NCBI RefSeq assembly: GCF_000332135.1
Contig: NZ_KB235896.1
Coordinates: forward strand, 2,429,403-2,493,402
Source of the DNA: Anabaena sp. PCC 7108
GTDB lineage: Bacteria; Cyanobacteriota; Cyanobacteriia; Cyanobacteriales; Nostocaceae
Reading direction: 5' to 3'
DNA length: 64,000 bases
In this document: piece after piece, positions 43,868 through 52,206 of the stretch
How the letters are laid out: every line of letters starts with the position of its first letter
How positions within the stretch are numbered: position 1 is the first letter of the stretch
Program-made: the position numbers and the translations under genes
Notes under the pieces: model-generated
What the model saw: only the letters and a program-made list of their open reading frames with translations
Databases searched by the model: none
Told to the model about the DNA's origin: nothing

Positions 43868-45267
43868 AGCATTAATCCCTCATCCATCTTATTAGCAACT
43901 TCCGCGCTAATTTCTGGTAAACTCACCCCCGCAGCTTCCACAATATCGTTACGTTGTAAAAAATCTCGAAAACTCTCATGATAAAAGCGATAACGGGGCG
44001 GTTGATAGGTTTTTTGTTCCTGTAGAAATTGTGTCCAACCTTTAAGAACTTCCTGGACTGTGAGATCATCTTCCTGGGAATATTTGATAATCATCTCACG
44101 GGATACAGGACTTTTTAAAGCACACATTACATAAATAATTTTAATTTTATCCTTGGGTAAGGGTTTCTTAGTCATTCCCATAATGCGCCAATGACTCTCA
44201 TAATATCCCTGTAAACCTGCGGGTAATTCTTCTAGTTGTTCATTTTGATAAAATCCTTCTGCAATTGCTTCTAACACATAGCGTAAATACATGAAATTAT
44301 TTTCACTTTTAGCAGCTATAGTTTTAACAAATTGCAGTTTACTGAGGTTATTTTGTTGATTAATCCAACTTTCTAAACCTGCTTTGTACTTTTCTAAACT
44401 GAGAAATTCTAAAATATAGGATTCAACATCATTTTTACTGTTTTCTTGATATTGTCTTAAATCCAATTCTGTATATTTAGTATTTGGGGAAAGAGATAAT
44501 CTCTTATCATCTAAATTATAAGGTCTTCTGGTGAGGATGATGTAAACTTTGTCTGGTAAAGACATTGGTAAATTTAATAAATTACCATGATCATCTTGAT
44601 CAACTTCATCTAAAGCATCAATGACAATGACTAAATTTTCAGAAGCAGATAATTTTTGACTAGCTTTAATTAATAAAGTTGATAAATCATCATTTTCTAC
44701 ATTAGCAATATCAAATCTTTGAGTTAATTGTTGACGAATTAATTTCAGAAATACATCGGGACGATTTCTACCTTCAGCGCGAATATTAAAAAAGCAAATA
44801 GTTCCAGGATTATCTACTATATATTTGGCAGCGATGGCACTTTTACCCATTCCCGCATCACCAAGGATGGTAAAATAGCCACTTTGGTGATTTTCGATAA
44901 ATTGGTTAATAGCGTTAAATACAAATCCGCGACCGCAAAAGATTTGTGTTTTATCTGCAATCACTATTTTAAAATCTTCTGGTATCAAACTTGGATACCA
45001 ATTATCAACAATATCTGAGGGGTGGAGTTTTTCATCTATATCATTTTTTTCAAATTCTGCATTTATAGCATTCACCACATTTTCTATAACAAATCTATCA
45101 ACCTGTGTAATATTGGGGCGATTTTGTCCTATTAAATATTTAATTTGGTCTTCACTTGCTTTTGCTGCTTCTGCTAGGGATGCAATAGTAAAACCTGCTC
45201 GTTTATATTCTGCTTTGAGTTTAGCTTTACCTGACTCACTAGCTTGGACTTTCCCTGATTGAGTCAT
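43864..45267 (-). CDS. HTH-STAND (NACHT-like) ATPase A of the split STAND locus
   Basis: 467 aa. An N-terminal helix-turn-helix-like domain (about 10-70: FTIASLAEAAKASEDQIKYL, then VDRFVIENVV) resembles those on cyanobacterial STAND proteins. The ATPase has Walker A GDAGMGKS (136-143), Walker B LVIVIDALDE (212-221) and LTRRPYNL, then a helical arm and winged helix (KSPVSREMIIKYSQEDDLT, YRFYHESFRDFL). STAND proteins usually carry their sensor on the same chain; here the WD40 sensor is the next gene, overlapping by 4 bp. First gene of the operon, divergent from the two-membrane-helix gene. Confidence 0.82.
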   Translation of the reverse strand: MTQSGKVQASESGKAKLKAEYKRAGFTIASLAEAAKASEDQIKYLIGQNRPNITQVDRFVIENVVNAINAEFEKNDIDEKLHPSDIVDNWYPSLIPEDFKIVIADKTQIFCGRGFVFNAINQFIENHQSGYFTILGDAGMGKSAIAAKYIVDNPGTICFFNIRAEGRNRPDVFLKLIRQQLTQRFDIANVENDDLSTLLIKASQKLSASENLVIVIDALDEVDQDDHGNLLNLPMSLPDKVYIILTRRPYNLDDKRLSLSPNTKYTELDLRQYQENSKNDVESYILEFLSLEKYKAGLESWINQQNNLSKLQFVKTIAAKSENNFMYLRYVLEAIAEGFYQNEQLEELPAGLQGYYESHWRIMGMTKKPLPKDKIKIIYVMCALKSPVSREMIIKYSQEDDLTVQEVLKGWTQFLQEQKTYQPPRYRFYHESFRDFLQRNDIVEAAGVSLPEISAEVANKMDEGLML

Positions 45268-45327
45268 AAATAGTATTGATAGTAAGTTGAATTTTTTATA
45301 CTATAGCAAAACTGAGTGATTTATGTC

Positions 45328-45378
45328 TAGGGAATTTGGGGTATTGATCTTTCCCTAAACTCCCTAAAAGCTAGGGAG
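45328..45378. promoter_or_regulatory. cluster of four TAGGGA half-sites in the divergent promoter
   Basis: TAGGGAA (45328) and TTCCCTA (45351) form one inverted repeat. CTCCCTA (45360) and TAGGGAG (45372) form a second, perfect one with loop AAAGC. All lie between the divergent STAND operon and the two-helix membrane gene, placed to control both. Confidence 0.6.
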
Positions 45379-45484
45379 AAAAAGTCAATATTTATAACCT
45401 AATTATATCTTTTTAATGTTTTGTACATTGCTTACTATATGAACAAGTTAAGGAAATTGATTGAAACTAAAAGGAAGAAAAGCT

Positions 45485-45787
45485 ATGAAATTCAAATTTT
45501 TCACCAAGAACCAACCTCAAGAACAGGAAGTTAAAAAACAGATGCAAGAAAAAATCATTGCTGAATTTATCAGACAAACTCAACTCACATTTAATTTAGC
45601 TTTAGGTGTCAGCACTGCATCAGCAATTATAACTTTATTAGGTGTGGGTTTATTGTATATAGATAAAATTCCCGAAGCAAGTCTCACCGCAGGAGGGGGA
45701 ATTATGGCTAGTATTGGTAGTGTACAATTTGCAAAAGAAACTAGAGAAGAGTTAGAGGAAATTTTACAATCTTTAGATGATGTCTGA
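45485..45787 (+). CDS. small two-transmembrane protein, cyanobacterial TRADD-N-associated 2TM type
   Basis: 100 aa from the ATG at 45485, which has an AGGAAG ribosome site; an in-frame TTG at 45461 is less likely. A charged helix (residues 1-28) leads to IAEFIRQTQLTFNLALGVST and a first membrane helix, a short YIDKIPEASLTAGGG turn, a second hydrophobic segment (GIMASIGSVQF) and an acidic tail. This matches my recollection of the two-helix domain found with TRADD-N-like proteins in cyanobacterial conflict systems (family call tentative). Next to the STAND operon, it is a candidate membrane effector. Confidence 0.65.
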   Translation: MKFKFFTKNQPQEQEVKKQMQEKIIAEFIRQTQLTFNLALGVSTASAIITLLGVGLLYIDKIPEASLTAGGGIMASIGSVQFAKETREELEEILQSLDDV

Positions 45788-45812
45788 AAACCGAATAATG
45801 GTTAATAATGTA

Positions 45813-45836
45813 AGGGTTTAGCAATGCTAAACCCCT
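45813..45836. repeat. GGGTTTAGCAATGCTAAACCC palindrome, copy 1
   Basis: A near-perfect palindrome repeated at 49797-49823 (GGGGTTTAGCATTGC, then TAAACCCC). Confidence 0.85.
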
Positions 45837-45884
45837 ACCCAATTTTACAATTTTCTGTTCTTTAGTCATCTTTAGATGACTTTT

Positions 45885-45940
45885 GCTATGAGACTGGGAA
45901 TATGGCTTACGCCACGCTTCGCTATCATTCCCAGGCGGTT
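45885..45940. repeat. decayed CGTTCCCAG palindrome with GCTTACGCCACGC insertion
   Basis: GACTGGGAAT and ATTCCCAGGC halves of the CTCGTTCCCAGTC family are separated by GGCTTACGCCACGCTTCGCT, another dispersed repeat. Confidence 0.6.
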
Positions 45941-46081
45941 TATCGGTTTTAGGTTAATTTAACTCAGCAAAAAAGTATTTTATTTAATGAGAATTGATCT
46001 GTTAGCTTCCACACCCGCCCAGAAATGAATTTCCGGGCTAATAGCCAAAGTTTACTAAAGTAAACTATAAAAGACCAAATC

Positions 46082-46146
46082 AGATCCCCGACTTCTTTGA
46101 TATCTCCTCAATAAATTCCCAAATTAATATCAAGAAGTCGGGGATC
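46082..46146. repeat. dispersed inverted repeat AGATCCCCGACTTCT, copy 2
   Basis: The same 15-bp arms as at 26799-26865, around a different loop, just downstream of the pepP-like gene stop. Confidence 0.85.
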
Positions 46147-46150
46147 TATA

Positions 46151-47458
46151 TCATCTTTCTACATCCTTAATTTCTTTAGGCACTCTCGCAGTTAAAACCT
46201 CATTTCCGTCTGCGGTGACTAACACATCATCTTCAATTCTAACCCCAATTCCCACCCAACGGGGGTCAATTTCTGGTTGGTCTTCTGCGGGTTTGGTATC
46301 AGGTACAATATAAAGTCCTGGTTCTATTGTTAGCACTTGACCAGGTTGTAAAAGTTGCGGATTTTCTCCATGTTGATAAACACCAACATCATGCACATCT
46401 AAACCTAACCAATGACTGGTGCGGTGCATATAAAATGGTTTATATTTTTCCTCTTCAATTAATTTGTCAATTTCCCCTTTCAATAAACCCAATTCTACTA
46501 AACCTTCTGTGAGAATACGCACTGCTTTTTTATGAGGTGCATCAAAAGCATTACCGGGTTTGACTTCTGATATGGCTTGTTTTTGTGCTTCTAAAACAAT
46601 TTCATATAACGCTTTTTGTTCTGGGGTAAATTTTCCACTTACCGGAAATGTACGGGTAATATCAGAATTGTAATAACCGTAAGCACAACCAGCATCAATT
46701 AATAACAATTCGTTTGCTTGCATCTGACAATTATTTTCTACATAGTGCAGAACGCAAGCATTTTTACCAGCAGCAACAATGGAAGGATAAGCTGGTCCCA
46801 TTCCACCCCGCAGTCGGAAAATATGTTCTATTTCTGCTTGGATTTCATATTCATAGCGTCCCGGTGCGGTAATACTTAAAGCGTGATTATGTGCTTCCAC
46901 CGCAATATCCGCCGCTTGACGCATTAAGTCGATTTCGGTGTTACTTTTATGTAATCTCAAACTATGTAAAATAGTGCTGGTATCTTCTATCGCAACTGGT
47001 CCTGTTCCCCGTTTGGGATAGGTACGCAGTAAACTTTGATAATGTTTAAGAATGGTATCATTAAAATTGCGATCGCGTCCTAGATGATAATAAATGCGAT
47101 CGCTCTTTTCTAAATACTGCGGTAACTTCTCATCCAACTCTGCAATGGGGTAAGCTTCATCTGCACCATAGATTTCCTTTGCTGCGTCCACTCCACAGCG
47201 ATAACCACTCCAAACTTCCTTTTCCCTATCTTTAGGTTGAACAAACAAAATAAACCGATGTTCTGAGTGATGGGGTGCTAAAACTGCGACTGCTTTAGCT
47301 TCATTAAAACCAGTTAAGTAGTAAAAATCACTATCTTGACGATAAACATACTCGACATCGTTGTGCATGACTGCTGAAGGTGCGCTGCGAAAAATCGCTG
47401 TACCACTACCTATTTTCGCCATTAACTGCTCACGACGTTGCTGATATTCTGATTGCAT
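46151..47458 (-). CDS. pepP: Xaa-Pro aminopeptidase (aminopeptidase P)
   Basis: Removes an N-terminal residue preceding proline; cytoplasmic, two Mn2+ ions. 435 aa, usual length. An N-terminal AMP_N domain (RREQLMAKIGSGTAIFRSA, YLTGFNE) is followed by the pita-bread fold with metal ligands in LLIDAGCAYGYYNSDITRTFP, the HRTSHWLGLDVHDVG histidine, TIEPGLYI and GVRIEDDVLV. A second family member lies 2.4 kb away at 49844; the two are clearly diverged. Convergent with the two-helix gene. Confidence 0.95.
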   Translation of the reverse strand: MQSEYQQRREQLMAKIGSGTAIFRSAPSAVMHNDVEYVYRQDSDFYYLTGFNEAKAVAVLAPHHSEHRFILFVQPKDREKEVWSGYRCGVDAAKEIYGADEAYPIAELDEKLPQYLEKSDRIYYHLGRDRNFNDTILKHYQSLLRTYPKRGTGPVAIEDTSTILHSLRLHKSNTEIDLMRQAADIAVEAHNHALSITAPGRYEYEIQAEIEHIFRLRGGMGPAYPSIVAAGKNACVLHYVENNCQMQANELLLIDAGCAYGYYNSDITRTFPVSGKFTPEQKALYEIVLEAQKQAISEVKPGNAFDAPHKKAVRILTEGLVELGLLKGEIDKLIEEEKYKPFYMHRTSHWLGLDVHDVGVYQHGENPQLLQPGQVLTIEPGLYIVPDTKPAEDQPEIDPRWVGIGVRIEDDVLVTADGNEVLTARVPKEIKDVER

Positions 47459-48085
47459 AGCTAATTGACTTTTGGAAATATAGTATCGTTTTTAACTTTA
47501 GTAACTAGATGATTAGTTACTACTTTAAGTTATTCTAGCCAATTTCTCATGCACGCAATTAATTATTTCATGACTTACGCAAAGAAGCCTCAAAGTCTCA
47601 TTCATCATTTATTTGTGCGAAAGTTCTGTTATAGCAATTATCATTCAAGTGAGATCCAAGCTGTAATAATTAAACGCAGCGAAAAGTTCCTCGAAGCCGG
47701 GTTTCCCGGCGTAGGAAACTTTTCAAGACAGATGAACGCAGATGAACGCAGATGTTTTTGTACTTCACTCTTCCTAGGAAAGGCTATATTTGTTTTATTT
47801 CCATAGAATTAATAAATCTTCTCTAACATTAATTGCCACTAATTGAAATTGTCAAAGAAGCAAGACTTTATCCTGAAATTATGACATTGACAAACAAAAA
47901 ATAAAATCTTTTTTTGATTGTTTAAGCACAACTTTTATTTTGGCAAAATATAATTTTTTAACATTAAGGATATTATCTTTAAATAATGACATTTGCTCAA
48001 AAGAATTAGCTAAATGTTTTTGATTAACAGAATCTTTATTGAAACCAAATTAAAACTTTATATTAATTACTCTTAAAAACACACC
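47459..48085. other. 627-bp intergenic region with dispersed repeats
   Basis: No convincing gene. It holds the palindrome at 47681-47724 and then GATGAACGCAGATGAACGCA, a dispersed motif also seen inverted near 7290-7330. The last about 300 bp before the FG-GAP gene are very AT-rich and probably contain its promoter. Confidence 0.5.
47681..47724. repeat. GAAAAGTTCC...GGAAACTTTTC palindrome
   Basis: A long inverted repeat with core CCGGGTTTCCCGG. It can form a hairpin of about 18 bp with small mismatches. Confidence 0.8.
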
Positions 48086-49348
48086 ATGTTTAAAGCAGCA
48101 ACTCAGTCAGGATTATATTTAGAAAACCAAGCGACTGCGGGATTAGACTCTCTTGCTAAATCACAAGATTTTACAACTTCTCTTAATACCTCAACTGCCA
48201 GCAAGAGTTCTGCCAGCACACTAGAGAACGAACAATCTCCTCTACAATCTCCTTTCCCACTTGATTTAATACCTCAGTTCCCATCAGGAAGTTCCAACCC
48301 CAATCCTAATCCTTATTTAACTAGTGCAGCCATTGTTCCTGATTTCAATGGTGATGGTAAAACAGATAAACTTTGGGTAAATGCTCAAACAGGTGAAATT
48401 ATCGTTCGCTTAATGAATGGTACACAAGTTATGGAACAGGCTTCTTTAGGTCAATATGACTTGAATACCTGGACTTATAAAACCGCTGATTTTAACAGCG
48501 ATAATAAAACAGACTTTCTGTTACGCAACAAAGAAACAGGTGAGAATGTAGTTGTACTAATGGATGGTGCAAGAGTTTCTAGTTACCTGACTTTAGATAG
48601 AGTTGATCCAGGTTGGACTGCAAATATTGGCGATTTCAATGGCGATCGCAAAACCGATATTTTCTGGAATAATGCTACCACTGGTGAGAATGCCATTTGG
48701 CAAATGGATGGAACAACAGTAGTTAGTGCAAATGTGCTAGAAACTACAGACCCAGGTCTGACTGCAACCATTGTTGACTTTGACGGTAACGGTAAGAGTG
48801 ACATCTTCTGGCGTAACAGCACAACCGGTGAAAATACCGCTTGGTTTATGGATGGTAGCCAAGCCACCAAATATAATCTCCAAGCACAGGATGCATCCTG
48901 GACTTCTACCCTAGGCGATTTTAACGGCGACTTCAAAACCGACATTCTATGGCGTAACACCAGCACAGGTGAAAATAAGATATGGACAATGAATGGTATT
49001 TTTGTTACCGAAGGTACTGTTAATACATTGGGTACAGACTGGGCTGCGAATATTGGCGATTTCAATGGCGACGGTAAAACTGACATCTTCTGGCACAATT
49101 CCACAACTGGCGCAAACACCGCTTGGTTGATGGATGGTACTGCTATTAGTTCTGAAGCTTTCTTGCCTAGCAATAGCACAGCTTTAACATCATCTCTTGG
49201 TGATTTTAACGGTGATGGCAAAACCGATATCTACTGGAGAGATCAACAAACAGGTGCAGACACAATCTGGACAATGAATGGCACTCTAGCCAGTGAAACT
49301 CCTGTAGCTGATGCAGATAAGCTGACTTCAGAATGGTACACAGGCTAA
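48086..49348 (+). CDS. FG-GAP/VCBS repeat protein
   Basis: 420 aa. After a Ser/Thr/Pro-rich lead of about 85 residues come seven to eight repeats of about 42 residues with DFNGDGKTDIFWRN, TTGENTAWFMDGT, making a calcium-binding beta-propeller. The DxNxDGKxD loops are intact Ca2+ sites. No classic signal peptide is visible, so export, if any, would be by a type I or other leaderless route (inference). Such proteins are often extracellular and adhesive. Repeats are highly similar, implying recent expansion. Confidence 0.85.
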   Translation: MFKAATQSGLYLENQATAGLDSLAKSQDFTTSLNTSTASKSSASTLENEQSPLQSPFPLDLIPQFPSGSSNPNPNPYLTSAAIVPDFNGDGKTDKLWVNAQTGEIIVRLMNGTQVMEQASLGQYDLNTWTYKTADFNSDNKTDFLLRNKETGENVVVLMDGARVSSYLTLDRVDPGWTANIGDFNGDRKTDIFWNNATTGENAIWQMDGTTVVSANVLETTDPGLTATIVDFDGNGKSDIFWRNSTTGENTAWFMDGSQATKYNLQAQDASWTSTLGDFNGDFKTDILWRNTSTGENKIWTMNGIFVTEGTVNTLGTDWAANIGDFNGDGKTDIFWHNSTTGANTAWLMDGTAISSEAFLPSNSTALTSSLGDFNGDGKTDIYWRDQQTGADTIWTMNGTLASETPVADADKLTSEWYTG

Positions 49349-49382
49349 TATCATGTCTAGTTGAATACTTATCATTTAGATT

Positions 49383-49426
49383 GACGCGGGGACATAAGAG
49401 ACGCGGAGACATGGGGACGCGGAGAG
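49383..49426. repeat. G-rich STRR, GACGCGG type
   Basis: GACGCGGGGACATAAGAGAC followed by GCGGAGACATGGGGACGCGG: imperfect tandem units like those at 35800-35892. Confidence 0.75.
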
Positions 49427-49486
49427 TTTTTTTGATAAGTGATTAGACGGACACAACATAACTGACGACTTTTCTGAAATTTTACC

Positions 49487-49530
49487 AAGCGATCGCTCTT
49501 TTGATTTAACAGAGTGCGATCGCTTTTTTT
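49487..49530 (+). terminator. HIP1-built hairpin terminator
   Basis: AAGCGATCGC and GCGATCGCTT form the stem, each containing the HIP1 octamer, followed by a T-run. It ends the FG-GAP transcript about 140 bp after its stop. Confidence 0.7.
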
Positions 49531-49539
49531 GATCTATAT

Positions 49540-49592
49540 CTCGTTCCCAGTCTCTGACTGGGAATGCTATCACAGAGTCTCTGACTCTATTT
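49540..49592. repeat. dispersed palindrome CTCGTTCCCAGTC family, copy 2
   Basis: TTCCCAGTCTCTGACTGGGAA plus AGAGTCTCTGACTCT; same structure as 26117-26170. The remaining part of 49593-49796 holds an AATCCTGGAAATCCTGATTC repeat and otherwise nothing. Confidence 0.85.
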
Positions 49593-49796
49593 TATCCCGT
49601 TCATCCTTAAATCCTGGAAATCCTGATTCAGACATCTTCCGTAAATGTGAACCTGACGCATAGAGAGGAAGAGAAGTATTGACATGGAGTTTTGGATGTG
49701 TTATCGTTAACTTGATAAGGAAGAAATATCATGCAATAAAATTAAAATAATTAAGCTCATAACTTAAAAATATTTAATAGTTTTATTCCATCAGAC

Positions 49797-49823
49797 AGGG
49801 GTTTAGCATTGCTAAACCCCTAC
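49797..49823. repeat. GGGGTTTAGCATTGC palindrome, copy 2
   Basis: A palindrome identical in layout to 45813-45836, 20 bp before the second aminopeptidase P gene, where it may influence the leader. Confidence 0.85.
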
Positions 49824-49843
49824 AAAATATGTGGTTTTAACTT

Positions 49844-51217
49844 ATGCACACCTCCACCAACCTCACCGAAACCCTCCGTCACCGTCGCCAGAAACTAGCT
49901 ACCCTGATTGATTTTCCGGCAATTCTTTGGTCTGGTAGTAGCAGTCCCCGCAACTTCCTCGCTAATACCTTTCCCTTTCGCGCCAATAGCCATTTCCTCT
50001 ATTTCGCCGGAATTCCTTTACAAAACGCCGCTATTCGCCTAGAAAGTGGCAATCTACAACTATTTATAGATGACCCCCACCCCAGCAGCGCCCTGTGGCA
50101 TGGAGAAATGCCCACTCGTGAAGAAATCGCCGCCAAAATAGGCGCAGATGATGCCAGACCAATGGCAGAATTAGAAGATTATTTAGAAAATGCTGCTACT
50201 CTTCCTGTTCAAGATGCTGCTACTTGGACACAGCAAACACAATTATTAGATAGATGGGTGTTACCAAAAAATCAACTTGCAGGAATTGATTTAGAACTAG
50301 CTAAAGCTATTGTTTCCTTACGTCTCACCCACGATGCAGCGGCGTTAGTAGAATTACGTAAAGCAGCGGCTGTGAGTGTAGAAGCACACAAAGCAGGAAT
50401 GGCTGCTACACCTCAAGCTAAACTAGAAGCAGAAGTCCGCGCCGCAATGGAAGCAGTAATTATGAGTCAAAATATGACCACTGCTTACACTAGCATTGTG
50501 ACGGTACATGGCGAAGTTTTACACAATGGGCATTATTACAACTCCCTGCAACCAGGGGATTTACTTTTAGCTGATGTCGGTGCAGAAACTGAGACAGGTT
50601 GGGCTGCGGATATTACCCGCACTTATCCGGTTTCCGGTAAATTTTCATCTACTCAAAGAGATATTTATGATATTGTTTTAGCTGCCCATGATGCTTGTAT
50701 TGAAAATATTGCCCCTGATGTGGAATATGCAGAAATTCATCTGTTAGCGGCAACTGTGATTGCTGAAGGTTTGGTAGATTTGGGGATTTTACAAGGTAAG
50801 CCAGAAGATTTAGTCAAAATGGATCTTCATGCGCTGTTTTTTCCCCACGGAATTGGGCATCTTTTGGGTTTAGATGTTCATGATATGGAAGATTTAGGCG
50901 ATGTAGCAGGATATGATGAGGGCAGAAAAAGAAGCGATCGCTTTGGCCTGAGTTATCTGCGGTTAAATCGTCCCCTGCGTCCGGGAATGTTAGTCACCAT
51001 AGAACCAGGATTTTACCAAGTTCCAGCCATTCTCAATAATCCGAAAACTCGTTCTCAATATCAATATTTAGTCAATTGGGAAAGACTAGAACAATTTGCC
51101 GATGTGCGTGGAATCCGCATTGAAGATGATGTATTAGTTACAGAAACAGGTAGGGAAGTTTTAACCGCTGATTTACCAAATCAAGCTAGTGCTGTCGAAG
51201 ACTTGCTAGTTAGTTAA
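49844..51217 (+). CDS. aminopeptidase P family protein (second copy)
   Basis: 457 aa. N-terminal AMP_N-like domain (ILWSGSSSPRNFLANTFPFR, FLYFAGIPL), then the M24 metallopeptidase fold with LLLADVGAETETGWAADITR, the HGIGHLLGLDVHDMEDLG histidine, VTIEPGFYQ and RGIRIEDDVLV, so all metal ligands are present. It differs from the 46151 enzyme in the N-terminal half and has an insertion before the last glutamate. It may prefer other substrates. Short 5' leader with a palindromic repeat. Confidence 0.9.
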   Translation: MHTSTNLTETLRHRRQKLATLIDFPAILWSGSSSPRNFLANTFPFRANSHFLYFAGIPLQNAAIRLESGNLQLFIDDPHPSSALWHGEMPTREEIAAKIGADDARPMAELEDYLENAATLPVQDAATWTQQTQLLDRWVLPKNQLAGIDLELAKAIVSLRLTHDAAALVELRKAAAVSVEAHKAGMAATPQAKLEAEVRAAMEAVIMSQNMTTAYTSIVTVHGEVLHNGHYYNSLQPGDLLLADVGAETETGWAADITRTYPVSGKFSSTQRDIYDIVLAAHDACIENIAPDVEYAEIHLLAATVIAEGLVDLGILQGKPEDLVKMDLHALFFPHGIGHLLGLDVHDMEDLGDVAGYDEGRKRSDRFGLSYLRLNRPLRPGMLVTIEPGFYQVPAILNNPKTRSQYQYLVNWERLEQFADVRGIRIEDDVLVTETGREVLTADLPNQASAVEDLLVS

Positions 51218-51259
51218 ACTAAATCGTGAGACAAATTCAAAGTTATCAGGAGCAAGCCC

Positions 51260-51745
51260 ATGCGATCGCTACTCGCCGGAGTTATTATCAGCCTAGGACT
51301 ATCGCCATTCTTAGCTCAAGCACAGCAACCAGTTGCAGATTCCAAAGTTGCAGCAATGGTAGAAGCACTGCGACTAGCTGCACCTCAACCCAACAAGCCA
51401 AATGATGGATATTATAGTCAATGGCAAGTCAAACCAGAAACCCTCAAAGGTTGGTCAAAAACTTGTCTGAAAAAAGAATTAACACCAAGTCAGTTTGAAA
51501 ATAACCCCAAAATAGCCCGTCAAGTTATCTCTTGCATCACACAACGAGAGTTAAATAATCAATTTCTGGCTACAAAAAATAACGAAACCGCTGCTGTGCG
51601 TGGAGTCGCTTGTTGGTGGATGACTGGTAATTATACAGGCTGCGACAAAGGTTTTACTGCTGACTACGTTAAAAAAGTTGTCAGTCTTTATCAACAAGAA
51701 CGTTCAAAACCAGCAGCCAATCAATCAAAAAAAGGCAGTTCTTAA
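51260..51745 (+). CDS. exported hypothetical protein
   Basis: 161 aa. Signal peptide MRSLLAGVIISLGLSPFLAQ with cleavage near AQAQQ. The mature part has four cysteines (KTCLKKE, ISCITQ, VACWWMTG and YTGCDKG), likely two disulfides, and an Asn/Lys/Ser-rich tail. No enzymatic motif recognised. It lies 42 bp after the aminopeptidase gene and may be co-transcribed. The start codon overlaps a HIP1 octamer (ATGCGATCGC). Function unknown. Confidence 0.65.
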   Translation: MRSLLAGVIISLGLSPFLAQAQQPVADSKVAAMVEALRLAAPQPNKPNDGYYSQWQVKPETLKGWSKTCLKKELTPSQFENNPKIARQVISCITQRELNNQFLATKNNETAAVRGVACWWMTGNYTGCDKGFTADYVKKVVSLYQQERSKPAANQSKKGSS

Positions 51746-51747
51746 AT

Positions 51748-51920
51748 AATTCGTAATTCGTAATTCGTAATTCGTAATTCGTAATTCGTAATTCGTAATT
51801 CGTAATTCGTAATTCGTAATTCGTAATTCGTAATTCGTAATTAAGTTTTGTGACGGGGATTTAGACCCCGACCCAAAACTTGCCGGTTATTGAACAGGGG
51901 GATTTAAACCCACGGTACTC
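51748..51920. repeat. AATTCGT STRR (13 copies) plus GGGGATTTAGACCCC unit
   Basis: Thirteen-plus AATTCGT heptamers (51748-51842) begin right after a stop codon. They are followed by GGGGATTTAGACCCCG, AAAACTTGCCGGTTATTG and GGGGGATTTAAACCCACGG, matching the composite at 22961-23080. Confidence 0.9.
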
Positions 51921-51931
51921 GGTTAAAAAAC

Positions 51932-52025
51932 AGGACTTACGTAAAAAACCTTTCAAACCCTCTTTCCTTCGCGTTCTTCGCGTCTTCGCGGTTCAATAGT
52001 TCATGATTCGTGCGTAAATCCTGTA
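51932..52025. repeat. dispersed CCTTCGCGTTCTTCGCG repeat
   Basis: GGACTTACGTAAA to TTCGTGCGTAAATCCTGTAA, a copy of the repeat at 26912-27041. It leaves about 180 bp of unique sequence before ffh for a promoter. Confidence 0.7.
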
Positions 52026-52206
52026 AATATTGAATATTCTTCCTCTCCCTGCACCCTGCGGTTAGCAACCTCAGCCTAGATGTCGGCATACCGTTGCTAC
52101 ACTCGCCGTGAAAACTACTAAGCTGGTAAAAAGAATCTTAAAATTCTGAATCGCACCCAGCAGCAATTCAGACTCCCCCATTGACTAACTACGTTGTAAC
52201 TGAATT

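Noticed and set aside
47549-47806. Open frame of 85 codons in an intergenic region
   Set aside because: It runs through a palindromic repeat and a GATGAACGCA motif; no coding character.
48583-49221. Long minus-strand open frame (212 codons) inside the FG-GAP gene
   Set aside because: It mirrors the repeated plus-strand codons; no homologous pattern or ribosome site.
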